Shown here: in pieces, positions 1 through 11,023 of the stretch | Layout of the letters: every line of letters starts with the position of its first letter | Numbering within the stretch: the first letter of the stretch is position 1 | DNA from: Bipolaris cookei | Taxonomy: Eukaryota > Ascomycota > Dothideomycetes > Pleosporales > Pleosporaceae | Direction: 5' to 3' | NCBI GenBank assembly: GCA_002286855.1 | Contig: NRSV01000003.1 | Coordinates: forward strand, 490,831-554,830 | Length of the DNA: 64,000 bases | Program-made: the position numbers and the translations under genes | Notes under the pieces: generated by a model | The model's input: the letters and a program-made list of their open reading frames with translations, nothing else | Told to the model about the DNA's origin: nothing | Database searches by the model: none

Positions 1-724
1 TTTGTACGACCTTCTTAAAGTAAGGGCTATTAATTTTCTCGAATGGGACGTTATCGTATACAATCCAACGAAAGATGTCTTTACGGAGAATGTCTGGATC
101 GCTAGCCTCGGTGAGACGGTCGTGAGTTGATTGCTGCTTTAGATCGCCGTGGTCAAATGTTGCTATTGAGTAGTCTTGATGAAGTTGGCTCACAGCGTCG
201 GTGACATGCTCCTTGTACGTCTTGTAGTGAATGTCTTTAAAGTGCTTAATTACTCCTTTTGATCCACCCTGCGTACGCACAGGCTCTTCAAGAGTTGGTC
301 TAGCAAGGTGACAAGCCTTGCACAAGAAACACTCTGTTCTCTCGACCTTCCTAGTCTTCGTATTCACTCTTGGTCCGATTAATGGTACTCCATAACGCCA
401 CCACCAAGCACTTGTTCGTTTGTGTCGCTCTAATAACTCAAACCCCTGAAGAGGGCGGGCACCAGCATTCCAATCGATCCACTTATAATCGAACGGCATA
501 GATATAACGGGAGCCGGCTCAGCTAAGGCGACAACAGTGTCCTCATAGGTCTCTTGAAATTGAGTAGGTACCTCTAGCTGGCTTGATTGGAGGGTAGAAA
601 GGGTAGATCCGTCATCTTCATAGATACTAAACGTTCGATCAAAAGGGCCTTGAACAGGTGGTTCTGGGTCAAATTGCGTGCCAGGAAAGTCGCGCTGGCT
701 CGCAAACTGAAAGTTAAAAGTCAT
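1..724 (-). CDS. hAT-family transposase, N-terminal part (cut by window edge)
   Basis: An open frame runs on the minus strand from an ATG at 724 through the left edge without a stop, about 241 residues. It begins MTFNFQFASQRDFPGTQF. Around residues 100-170 it has a BED-type zinc-finger arrangement: aromatic residues (SAWWWRYG), then ECFLCKACH, then IKHFKDIHY. The last visible residues, RWIVYDNVPFEKINSPYFKK, match the conserved hAT transposase region that precedes the catalytic domain. hAT enzymes excise and reinsert DNA transposons by cut-and-paste; the catalytic core would lie left of the window. The visible frame has no stop or frameshift, unlike the two decayed genes beside it, so the element may be recent. 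I could not find the terminal inverted repeat; the element end should lie between 725 and about 896. Confidence 0.8.
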   Translation of the reverse strand, partial: MTFNFQFASQRDFPGTQFDPEPPVQGPFDRTFSIYEDDGSTLSTLQSSQLEVPTQFQETYEDTVVALAEPAPVISMPFDYKWIDWNAGARPLQGFELLERHKRTSAWWWRYGVPLIGPRVNTKTRKVERTECFLCKACHLARPTLEEPVRTQGGSKGVIKHFKDIHYKTYKEHVTDAVSQLHQDYSIATFDHGDLKQQSTHDRLTEASDPDILRKDIFRWIVYDNVPFEKINSPYFKKVVQ

Positions 725-896
725 ATTAATAGTGTAGAATAGTTTCTTGATATAGAAGTAGAGCAGAGATATAGAGTATTGTAGGTAAGAGATGAGATGA
801 GGTGAGACTTCTAATATCGCTGTGGATTGACTGGTAACCTTACACTACACAGCTTCATAAGCTTAACTATATTAGTACTAGCGCTACCTAAAATGG

Positions 897-2703
897 CTAG
901 AGCAGTCCTGCCCATGGGCGCCCGACCATGTCATTTACTGGTTCCGACTGACTTGTACAGACGAAGTTTTCCGAATACATTGCTCGGCTGAGTGTTGTGG
1001 ATCCTAGTTGTAGGGTAGGAGCTGTCAGGTCATAAGTCCAGTGGTTTCTATCGGCCTGCATTTCCGGTACTTGTTGATCAAGTTTAGCAGGGGAAGTCTT
1101 GCGATCTTCAGAGTAAGTGGTTGGGTCGTTGACCATGGTATTCTGCTGTGTGCGGCGACGATGGCGAAGGAAGAGGAGAACTACCCCGGCACCGAGAAGG
1201 GCTACTACAGCTGCGCCCAGGCCAATTCCTGCTTTTGCTCCTTTACTGAGTCCTATTGTAGAGGATATTGGATCTGGCATGGTAGATGAAATAGGCGTTG
1301 AAGAGATTGGCTTATCTTCCTTCTCTGGCAGTGGCATTCAATAGCTAGCCCAGCTCTCCGTGAAAAGAGTTTCGTTCGTATACACATCCGGTAAGTCTAT
1401 GTCGGTATCATCGGTATTCAACATGACATTTCCAAGGCTGTTCTTCGAGATACCCGGGCCGGGAGCTTGGCCCAACCAAGACACTTCGCGATTCCAGTTC
1501 CGACCTATGAAGGTCGCTTGTAGAAAAGCTCGACCAAGTATATATGAGGTATCTTTGGATGATGGTTGGTAGCTCTGGCGGGGGAAATATAACACAGGTT
1601 CTCGGTGAAAGGAGTATCGAGCGTTAGATTTAGAAGACTGAACGGTACTTTGATAGTTACATTGTTTGACGCACCTTAAGCTGGAGGGAAAGTGAAGCCA
1701 AGATACGCCGGGGAGGTTACATTTTTTCGATAGGCTGAATTTGCCATATCCCACAGCCAATATCTCAATTTCTCGTCGAATTTGATATGTAAGTGTTTCG
1801 CAATATCTTCACAAGTTTTTCCAGGGAGATGAAGGTACGTTTGTCGTGGATCGGGTAGAGCAAAAGGTGTTGTAACCTGACGCTTGTTACTCAGTAACAG
1901 ATTGTGCTTCTCTTTGAAGCTGAATGGGGAGCCACCAGTAGCGACTCCAATACTAATTTCAAGTAAGAGTGGGGTCTTGTTGAACGACGTATAGAATACT
2001 ACTAGTCTCCTTTTGTCGTAAAAACCGATGAGCAAAGAGCTCGGATAATTATGAAACGCTGATCCAATCTGAAAGCCGTACGAAAATGATCTTGTAGCAC
2101 TACGATTGTATGCGGCGCCTGCATAGCTAAAACTAACCATTAGTGTATTGGCAAAGGTCGAATCGGTGGCGAATTTTTGTAACTGTTCTGGTCCTCCCAA
2201 CGCGAACGATCCCAGCTCCGGTTCACGTACGATCCCGTCAGGGTTTGTGATCACAATATCTTCAATCAAAACCAAGCTTGAGTTCTAATACGAGAAAATC
2301 TCACTGTTGAAGCTTGGAGAAATATCCCTTGTCCACTGGAAGTCATTTTAGAGGCTTCATCCATCCAATCTACAAAAGCACTGACACTTGGAGGAAAGTC
2401 CGAGTCCCAAGTTCCTCTCTTGCTGTACCTCGAGTTCTTGTATGGTTTGCATGCCTTTGAAGTGAGTATTTTGCTGTTCCATTCACCACCAGGCAGAAGG
2501 TCTAGCTGCCGGTGATCCTCGTTGACCAGAAGAATCTCAGGGCTGGTACCGCCCACAGTAACTTTTACTGCCTGTCAGGCGCCATCTGGGCCGTGATATC
2601 ATGTGCTCCATGAGACAGAGATGTAATGTGCGGCGGATACGAGCGGCAACGCTTGCAGCAGTGAGCTGGTGATGAGGAGCTGGCGTAAGTACCGAAACTT
2701 CAT
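897..2703 (-). pseudogene. Decayed A1 aspartic-protease-like membrane protein
   Basis: Reading leftwards from an ATG at 2703, the sequence gives a signal-peptide-like start (MKFRYLRQLLITSSLLQALP), a protease-like N-lobe (VTVGGTSPEILLVN, then QLDLLPGGEWNS), a C-lobe region (TYLHLPGKTCEDIAKHL, TSPAYLGFTF), the segment YILGRAFLQATFIGRNW seen in fungal A1-like proteins, and a C-terminal membrane helix (residues GIGLGAAVVALLGAGVVLLF) followed by RHRRR. The frame is broken repeatedly: TGA at 2599-2601 and 2575-2577, a shift near 2266-2275, TAA at 1676-1678 with homologous sequence continuing beyond it, and another shift near 1590-1610. A 69-nt intron could hide the two TGA codons, but the other lesions would remain. 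The intact protein would have been a secretory-pathway, membrane-anchored protease-like protein. It lies beside a hAT transposon. Confidence 0.72.
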
Positions 2704-3262
2704 TGAACAGATAGGGATAAGAATGTGCTTGAGAGGAACAACCAAAGTACAGAGAACAAAGGCACTACTAAACTTGATGACGGTCAAACAGTTAATTCAG
2801 ATGAATGAAGGTATGACTTGGGCAAATCAGTTCTATAGTAGTCTGGGAATCGACAATGGACAGCACGGAATAGCACAACCGCCTTGTTGCTGTGCCGCGA
2901 TAAACGAGGTACGTGCTTAAGATTGCACTGAGTCCCTTGACGAATTCGACTACTACGAATGTGATGTAAGTAGTGTCCCTGCATGAAGCCTGCTCCATAA
3001 CCTTCAAAACAACGTGTGGCAGCTTGAGCAGCTGCATCATTTCAATTAAGCGTCCAGTGGGTACCTAAGCGCCGAATCCTACATCTCACCACCCTCGCAC
3101 CATAACCATGCTGGAACGTGGCGTTCATTCCACATCCTGATTATATACGACAATGTCGCTGTTTCCAAAAGCGTATGCGGGCGGGTCTTGACGCCGTCAG
3201 GATCTCTGAATTCATCCCACTCTCTTCTTCTTGTCACATATTGACTGATTTTCAACTCTGCA
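2704..3262. other. Intergenic, no gene supported
   Basis: This stretch lies between the starts of two decayed genes that face away from each other, so it would once have been a shared promoter. The short open frames are not consistent with any known family. I see no RNA gene, repeat or mobile-element end. Confidence 0.4.
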
Positions 3263-5778
3263 ATGCGGTTGAAAGACTTCACAAGTGTCGGCTGTTTCAC
3301 CGCTGCGATAGCAGCAGCAATCTTAATAGCTGAATTCGGCCCTTTGTCCCATATTGAGCATACCCTAGTGCTTGCCGAATTGATATGCTGGGCACTAGTC
3401 ATCGCGTTCTTTGGAATTCTTCAGGCATCTTCTATAGCTATCACAGCAATGGCTTCTTCCTTTGTTGATTCCATATGTATTACTGTAAGCAGATACTCAC
3501 TTACATACTAAAACCTGCTAATGTAGTTTTTGAAGCCTGTAGGCGCCTTTGTATTTCTCACACGTCATTCGACTTAATTGTTGACACGTCTCCACAGATC
3601 GCTACCCAGAAACATTCAATATTCGTGGCTTACATTCACAATAGGAATGATCATTTTCGTGTCACTTGTCTCCAATCTTGATACGAAGATGCTAACTTCC
3701 ACTATTCCAATCGCTCTTGGCTTCGTGGGAACATACGCATCTCTAATCCACATTTTCGGCCCCCGGAATGACCAGATCGATGGGAAAGAACGATTAGAGA
3801 CCCCACGTGTCATTTTTTTCCATCACATCGCGCACCATAAGGTTGCTTATAGTCGTTTCTGCCATCATGATGATTACATGGTCTGAAAGCAAACTCGACA
3901 TAATTGATGCAACGTTGGCTGGCGGTCTTAAGACTGCTCATTGTATCGTCATTTTCTGGCTCGTATGACTCATTGGAATTCCGAGTCATTTACACCCATT
4001 CTAAAATATAAAGAAACAAGAGATTCCATGGGAAATTGCGCCTGCCATCTGGGCTTATGTTGCTGCGTCAGTCAGCTCTTTACACCCAACTTCAGCCGGT
4101 ACATTAGGCGTGGCTCAAACCGTCACTTGCACAACTATTGCGATTTGAAATCTTTACCAAACAATCGACTTTATACCGAAAATGCAAAAAGGCCGCGGGC
4201 TACAGGTTGCCTTCGCTTTATGGCCGATTTCATCATTCGTGCAGCATACTCCCTTAAGCCAGCATATAACCTCCTTGCCCGGCGTAAATTGGCCTGGATC
4301 GTCTGCCAGCATCCCATATCACCCATTCGAACTACTCATTCGCAAAGCTCAAGATGATTTCAAGTATCTTGTCGACAAGCAATCGAAAACACTCGAGTCC
4401 GCTGAGACTGAGTATCAGAGAAGACATTTGCGGTCTCCACCTCCCGGGTTCGCCAAATGGTTTGCGTATGCAAAATCTAAAAACTCGGTTGTCATCGATG
4501 ATTTCGATATGATCAACGAGGACCTGAAGCCATTTTGGAAGATTGCCCCGCAACAGCTTCGTGAGAGCATCAACCATGTGTCAAGTTTCGAACACCTTGC
4601 CCTGCGTAAATGCGGCTTCACCGACGGACACTTCCATAGTCAAGGCGGCGGCTGGATCGTTGAGGATTTTGGAAGACTTCTCCAAGAGGTCTCGCAGGAT
4701 ATTCCCAATGTCGAATTTGCTTTCGACGTGGTGGACGAACCCAGGGTTATATCACACAACATATGCTCGATACTGGAGGCGTGTCAAATCCCGAGTTCTA
4801 TAACGCCCATCACCTGTCAATATGGGACCGTGCAACTAGCGCTTGTGTGCAAATTAGCTCTCCTAGAAAACTCCCTACCATCCATGACTATAGGCTAAAT
4901 CTAGTTCAAGATTGGTATCAGTCGAAAGATGTTTGTTCCCACCCCTAGTTTAGTCCCATGCATGGTTTCTTCTCATCACCCATGACCAGCCTTCTTACAG
5001 ATTCCCCTATTCCTGTTCTTTCACAAGCAGCTCTAACATCATATGGAGACATAGTGTATCCTAGTCCCTGCTACACGGCGAAGATGGACTAAGGTGATTA
5101 TAAGGATAAAGACGATTCTCTCTGGAAACCAAAAGCCAAGAATCTATATTGGGCCGGCAGTATAACTGGTAGATACAGCTGGAACGGCACCTGGTACCAT
5201 TCACACCGTTAAAGGTTTATTGAATTAGTTCAGAAACTCAATCAAACCGACCACATGTACCTTGAAGAGTCCAAACCTGGACAGTGGACCGGCTATAAAG
5301 CGGTCGAGGATCACAGCGACTTATTTGATGTCAAACTCACTGCCATCATCCAATGCGATGATCAAGACTGCGAAGAGCAGAAAAAGGTCTTCATCCTTGG
5401 TGAGAAAGAGGAACGAAGTCGGCAGTTTCATTCCCAATTCGTTTTTGATGCGGACGACAACTCAGTGGACGATTTTACACCCCACTGAGATCGAGAAGTT
5501 TTGTACTCAATCAAACCGTTCTACGTGATTGTTACAATGAACTTCTGATTCCATGGGTTCATTTCATCCCCATCAGCATATCCATCAACGAACTGCCGGA
5601 AGTTATGCATGACATGACCAGCCACGAAGATGGAGAGAGGAGGGCAAAAGATATGGCCGATGCAGGCCGTGAACAGTATGGGAAAGTCCTTAGAAAGGAG
5701 GACTTCACGATTTATCTCTACTCTCTTATGTTAGAACTGGCGAGAATTATGAATCTGAATCGACAAGCCGAACTTTGA
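3263..5778 (+). pseudogene. Decayed GT90 (CAP10-like) membrane glycosyltransferase
   Basis: Pieces of one protein lie in order in changing frames. First are membrane segments (3263-3470 and 3590-3750, plus IVVSAIMMITWSES near 3850). The luminal domain follows from about 4320: HPFELLIRKAQDDFKYLV, PPPGFAKWFAYAKS, VIDDFDMINEDLKPFWKI, then KDVCSHP, MHGFFSSP, YGDIVYPSP, NLYWAGSITGRYSWNGTW, RFIELVQKL, DVKLTAIIQC, and LLIPWVHFIPIS to the end LARIMNLNRQAEL at 5778. This is the order of fungal CAP10/GT90 proteins, which are Golgi glycosyltransferases (xylosyl transfer in Cryptococcus). In-frame stops are TAG at 4946, TAA at 5090 and TAA at 5210; frames also shift near 3500-3590, near 4750 and near 5480. 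Family members have Q in the motifs KYDQG and HSHRQRF where the two TAA codons stand. The gene cannot encode the enzyme. Confidence 0.8.
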
Positions 5779-6420
5779 AACGGTTATCGACACTCCTAAC
5801 TGACCAATAGGAGATATACTTGAAGATCTTATATCTCCGCTCTCGCTTGCAAGATAGCACTGAGTGTGCGGCTTCTCATGACGTTGGGAGCCGCCCCTCA
5901 CTGTTCAACAGCACTACCTTCCTAACGCCGCTTAGCGCCCCGCAAGTGAATGGACCCTGTTATCACTCGCACCTATCTCTACTGACATCATCCACTCGAA
6001 CGCATTATCAGTCCTCACTCCAACGGCTTTACGGGCATCCAATACTCTCTTCGTTCTGCCTCTACTATTCGGTAAGAGGGGTCTCACTAAGCTATTTGTG
6101 GCGAAGGCGAGAGATCTAGCATCTCCAGTGCGATGTCGGAACAGGGCTCACGATAAGAGATGGAACATGCGAAACACGATTTCTGGCCGATATGCTGGAG
6201 GGTATGGAGAGGGATCCGCAAAATGTAGACCTGAATTGGGAATATCATGCTAGGCTCGGCTTCGATGTCGGCATGTGCATGCAATGCGGCACATCCTATG
6301 CCGACATGCAAGGACAAGGCAGACGCACATGCATAAACACACTAAAAGAAAGATATTCTACGAATCTATCTCTTTCTTTTCATCACAGTTCAATCTCCTC
6401 TATCCTCTAAACCATCAACT
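5779..6420. other. Intergenic: GT90 relic 3' flank and transporter promoter
   Basis: No coding sequence is supported. The last 100 bases before 6421 are pyrimidine-rich (for example at 6366-6412), as is common in fungal 5' leaders, so the transporter promoter and leader probably lie here. Interrupted open frames at 5820-6119 show no family features. Confidence 0.4.
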
Positions 6421-8082
6421 ATGGGTGATTTTGAGAAGGACATATCAAAGTCGGGTGGTATATCATCATCATCATCATCACCACAGTATTTCGACGTTGA
6501 AATCGGCACTGTGCATGAGACAACCAAGAATGGCGACTCGGCACTCGATTTTCTGAAAACAGCACATGATGTTGGTGAACTTACACCTGAGGGCGAACGT
6601 AGGTTACTTCGGAAAATCGACTGGATGATTATGCCACTCATGTGGTGCTGTTACTGTCTTCAATATCTCGACAAAACACTAGGTACGTAGTTGAAGATTC
6701 TTAATAGACAAAAGACATACCAATTCTTTATTACAGTCAACTATGCAGCAGTAATGGGTCTTTACGATGACGCAAACATAACAACAGATCAATTCTCCAA
6801 CCTCGCCTTGTTCTTCTACGTCTCCTATCTTGTCGTCGAGTTCCCACATGGCTACGCTATGCAACGTCTACCTACTGCAAAATATTTGGGTTTCGCAGTC
6901 ATCCTCTGGGGCCTAGTCACCGCGCTGACATGCGTGTGTAAAAACTACGGCGCACTGGTTGCCACGCGCGTGCTGCTTGGTTGCTTCGAAGCTGCCGTCG
7001 CACCCAGTCTGATTCTCATCACCTCCATGTGGTACAAGCGGACAGAACAGCCACTCAGAACCGGTATCTGGTACCTGGGTGTTGGCACCGGAACAATGAT
7101 CGGAAGCTTGATTAGTTTCGGATTCCAACATTACCACAGCGACACATTTACAAATTGGCAAATCATGTTTCTCGTCGTCGGTCTAGTCACCGTCGCCGTT
7201 GGTATAACCGGTACGTCTCTTTCCCTCCTTCTCGAGCACCCTATACTTCAATTCATTTAATCACTAACACCATAAACCCCAGTGATATTCCTCCTCCCCG
7301 ACAACCCCATGTCCTCACGCCTTACCCCCTCCGAAAAAGTCTGGGCCATAACCCGCCTCCGCGAAAACCAAACCGGAATCGAAAACACCCAGTTCAAACC
7401 CTACCAAGTCTTCGAATGCTTCAAAGACCCCCAAACCTGGCTCCTCTCCCTCATCACAATCTCATCCAACGTCCCCAACGGCGCAGTCTCCTCCTACCAA
7501 GCCACCCTCATAAAATCCTTTGGCTTCGACTCAAAAACCACCGCGTTGCTACAACTCCCCTCGGGAACAGTCAGCATCGTTTCCATCTTAATCGCTACGT
7601 ATCTAGCCGGACGCTTCAATCAGCGTGGCCTCAACATCGTCACTTTGCTGATTCCGGGGATGCTGGGCGGGTGTCTGATGGCTTTTTTGCCTAGCTCCGC
7701 TAAAACGGGGAAGTTGATAGGGAATTATCTCACCAACTGTATCGGCTCTAGTTTACCTTTGTTATACTCTTGGGTCGCAGCTAACTATGCGGGACACACG
7801 AAGAAAGTGACTATGAACGCTGTACTCCTCATGTCGTTTTGCCTGGGCAATATCATCGGTCCGCTTACATTCAGGAAGGAAGACAGCCCTGACTTTGTGC
7901 CTGCGAAGATTACAATCATAGTTACATGTGCGGTTGCAGCGGGACTGGCGATTGTGCTGCGTACGTATTATGTGGTGGAGAATGGGCGTAGGGCGAAGCA
8001 GAGTGTAGGTGAACGGGTAGAGAACGAAGAGTTTTTGGATTTGACGGATCGAGAGAATGGCAGGTTTAGGTATAAATTGTAA
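6421..8082 (+). CDS. MFS transporter, Dal5/allantoate permease-like (anion:cation symporter family)
   Basis: Three exons (6421-6682, 6737-7210, 7283-8082) join to 511 residues; introns are 54 and 72 bp and both splice G|TN to a valine codon. The N-terminal tail carries a serine run from TCA repeats near 6465. Family features are WMIMPLMWCCYCLQYLDKTL leading into helix 1, the helix 2-3 region RLPTAKYLGFAVILWG, GCFEAAVAPSLILITSMWY, and FLLPDNPMSSRLTPSEK in the central loop. About 12 membrane helices are expected. Relatives import organic anions such as allantoate, nicotinate, biotin precursors or pantothenate with protons; the substrate cannot be read from the sequence. The stop is 98 bp from the stop of the convergent GMC oxidoreductase. 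Confidence 0.9.
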
Positions 8083-8180
8083 ATCACAACTCATGTTATC
8101 ATACATACATATATGTCTCAATTTCGGAAATTCAAAAAAAAGCGTACGACTCGCTCTGCTCTGCAACTTCTGTGAAGCCA

Positions 8181-10074
8181 CTACGGTGTCCTCGCCGCCC
8201 CCTTCAACTCACAAATGATGATTTCCGCAGCCTTCTCACCGATCATCAACGCCGTGTTATTCGTATTCGCGCCGACGTTCTTCGGTGGAATACTCAAGTC
8301 CGCAATCTTGAGGCCCTTGACACCATACACATTCAACTCCTTATCCACAACACCATCTTCCTCTCTCGGCGCCATCTTACACGTGCCCAGTGAATGCCAC
8401 GTCGTATTCACATTCTCCCTCAGCCACTGCTCAATCGCATCGTCATCTTCCTTCGTATACACCAGATCCTTGACGTCCTTCAACGGCACAGTAACGGATT
8501 CCTGGACCGCAGCAGCGGAATTAGCAGGGAAGCGCGGGTGTCCGGCTGCGAGTTCGCCGCGGTAAAAAGTTGTGCGGCGCATGATTTCGCGTTGTTTCTT
8601 GTAGGCCCACATTTGCTTCTTGAGATCGATGTCGTCTTTGTCGTTGAAGAAGCCGACGTCGAAGTCGAGCGCGTCGTCGTGCTTGGGGCCTGTGATGTGC
8701 ATGTGGCCTCGAGAGTAGGGGTATGCGGTGTATGTTCCGGTGGTAACGTATTGGCCGGCTGGGATACTGGTTGGGTCGCCGAGAAATCCGGATACTAAGC
8801 CGCATAGCATTAGAGGTACGTTAGGGTTGTCTTTGAAGTCTCGGTCCCAGGCTTTCCTGAATTCTGGGCCGAGGGCGCTGACTTCATCTTCGGTGGGTCG
8901 TAGTTTGGAGGATATGTCTATGCCATTCCAGCCCAGTATGGGATCTTTGTTCTCCATCATTTTGGCTACGTCTGCGCGTCCGCTGAGGATGGCATCTATT
9001 GTTTGATGTGGCTCAAGAGAGGTCTTGTAGGGGTAGAGAATAAGGTGATGGTCTTGGTAGTCTTTTCCTACACCTGGTAGCTCTTCTACAAGGGGCACGC
9101 CGGCTCGTTGGAGAATTTCCTTTGAACCAAGGCCGGAGCGTTCGAGTACTGGTGGTGTGCCACAGGCACCGCATGTGACAACGACGAGTTTGCGAGCACG
9201 CACCTGCTTGACTGGATGCATACTGAGGCCGATAGTCGACTGGAATTCAGGGTTTGGTGTGTATTCTACCCCAGTTGCGCGCTTGTTGTCGTCAAACAGT
9301 ACGCGCACGACTTTCGATTCGACAAGTACGTGAAGGTTCGAGTACTGCTCCTGTTCGAGCTTGGGGTGTATATATCTGTGTGCAGTATCTTGACGTCTGC
9401 CGTCCGGTGAGACGTAGCGTTGCCATCGCTGAACACCGTTGTTTTCTTCCAAGTTCTGCAGATCTTCAATCTCAGGGATGCCAACTTCCCCAGCAGCGCG
9501 GATGAAGTCGTCTTCCACCTCACGACAACGGTAACCGCCGTCACTAACATTTATAGGCCCATGATAGCCATGATTTTCTTTTTTGCCTGGCCCGTGATAT
9601 GTCTCGAGTCTCTTCAGGTGTGGCCATATCTCCTGCGCTGACCAACCAGGAGTATTCCAAGAGTCGAAATCTGAGCGTTGTGCACGGGTATACATCATGA
9701 AGTTGATCGAGCTGCCTCCACCAAGCGTACCACCACACGGTACGATAGGCTCTCGGTTAGCAAGTTGTTGAGCCTTGTTGCCCTTGTAAAAAAGCGCTGT
9801 TTTGGTAGTAGGCAGAAGATTCTGCAGATAGAAAACCGGGTTTACAACACTTGCAACATCTTTGTTGTTTGCACCGCCTTCAATCACAAGAATGGAGAGG
9901 AAGGGGTCATCTTCTGCAAGGCGGCCGGCTATAATACATCCTGCTGTTCCGCCTATAGACAGCCACCACGTTAGATTCGCGACAGTGCTTTATAAGAAGG
10001 GAGTGCAACGGACCTCCAGCGATGATGACGTCCACTTCTTCGATACCATCTGCAAGCTTAGAATAGATGCCCAT
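8181..10074 (-). CDS. GMC-family FAD oxidoreductase (alcohol oxidase/choline dehydrogenase-like)
   Basis: Two exons (10014-10074 and 8181-9952, intron 61 bp) join to 610 residues. The intron interrupts the FAD-binding motif, which reads DVIIAGGGTAGCIIAGRL (about residues 15-32) once spliced. The GMC signature CGGTLGGGSSINFMMYTR follows. The C-terminal catalytic region has TWHSLGTCKM (His near 540) and NVGANTNNTALMIGEKAA, giving a His/Asn pair as in many GMC oxidases. The enzyme would oxidise an alcohol or sugar substrate with FAD, reducing oxygen or another acceptor. There is no signal peptide, so it is probably intracellular; the C-terminus AARTP is not a standard peroxisomal signal. The substrate is unknown. 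Three tandem GAGTCAG repeats lie about 140 bp upstream. Confidence 0.92.
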
Positions 10075-11023
10075 GGTGAGGATTATACGGGTCGGGTGGT
10101 GATCTGGCTTGGTTGGAAAAAGGATAGGATGGAGGGAATCCTGAGGGGCAATCACTCCGGCTTGCTGCAGCATATATAGCAAGATGTGCATGCTCTCCCG
10201 CTTGCCCAGAGAGTCAGGAGTCAGGAGTCAGCCACTAGGACCCTGATACACAGAGGGCAGCATCCGGCATGAGCCTGCCCCGCATTCTGAGTACTGGAAA
10301 GCCGCATCTTTTACTGTTTGTAGCCTGGTTCTGGTGTTCAGAGTGGACCCGCTCCGCATTCGAGGTGCGTCTGGATAGCAAACTAGAGGCACCGTGTGGT
10401 ACTAGTGTTAGCGCGAAAACAATTCTCCACTCATGGGAACTTTTGTGTCGCGCAAATCCCTTGCGTGGGTGGTGAAATGTAAGTAAGTATACTGTCAGGT
10501 GTTCCCTCCCCGCACTTCAACCCGGATTCGGTCAATTGCAGCCGTCCGGGTAGACGAAAGATGTGCCTGTACCAACACCCAAAAAGGATTGCATCTCGCC
10601 TACAAGATGGGGGTACCTCGGCATATCGCAAACAGATCCGCGTGGGCCTTAGTATCTAAGTCGGATTGAACTCAACTCACAGCCAATGAAACATGCAGCA
10701 CAAATATGCAGGAGAAATTTTCGGGACATCGTCTGCATTATGAGGCCTCCCTTTGTGGGTAAATGTAACGTGTAACCAGCCATCGGCATGTCCTTCGGAT
10801 ATTATCAAATGCCTAACTTGTACTACGCACCCTTCCTGTGGCTGTGCTTTTGGCCAATTAGACATACCTGGGTTGTACAGGAAGAGTCCTGATCGCTAGA
10901 AAAGAACATTATCCATTGTAGATAAGCTGGGAAGACCAGGAAGTTTCCTTCCAGACTGAGTGGAGAAGGTCTCAAGAGCATGCGTGCATCCGGCGAGAGG
11001 GACTGCAGGGGCAAAGAGCGGGC
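10075..11023. other. Intergenic: GMC promoter and 3' flank of the F-box-like gene
   Basis: No gene is supported. The GMC oxidoreductase promoter lies at the left side and contains the GAGTCAG triplet at 10211-10231. The rest holds short random open frames only. Confidence 0.4.
10211..10231. promoter_or_regulatory. Triple 7-bp direct repeat with Gcn4/AP-1-like core
   Basis: GAGTCAG is repeated three times head to tail. On the minus strand, the direction of the GMC gene, each unit reads CTGACTC and contains TGACTC, the core of the bZIP (Gcn4/CpcA, AP-1) site. The array sits about 137-157 bp upstream of the GMC start codon, a plausible promoter position. Seven-base spacing is shorter than a helical turn, so simultaneous occupancy by three dimers is unlikely. 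The regulatory role is an inference. Confidence 0.35.

Noticed and set aside
725..896. Terminal inverted repeat of the hAT element near TAGTACTAGCGCTACCTA
   Set aside because: The matching end is outside the window and no 8-bp target duplication can be tested, so the boundary cannot be assigned.
2575..2601. Calling the two TGA stops in the protease relic RIP products of TGG
   Set aside because: TGG to TGA is not a CpA-to-TpA change on either strand, so RIP does not explain it directly; only the CAA-to-TAA changes fit.
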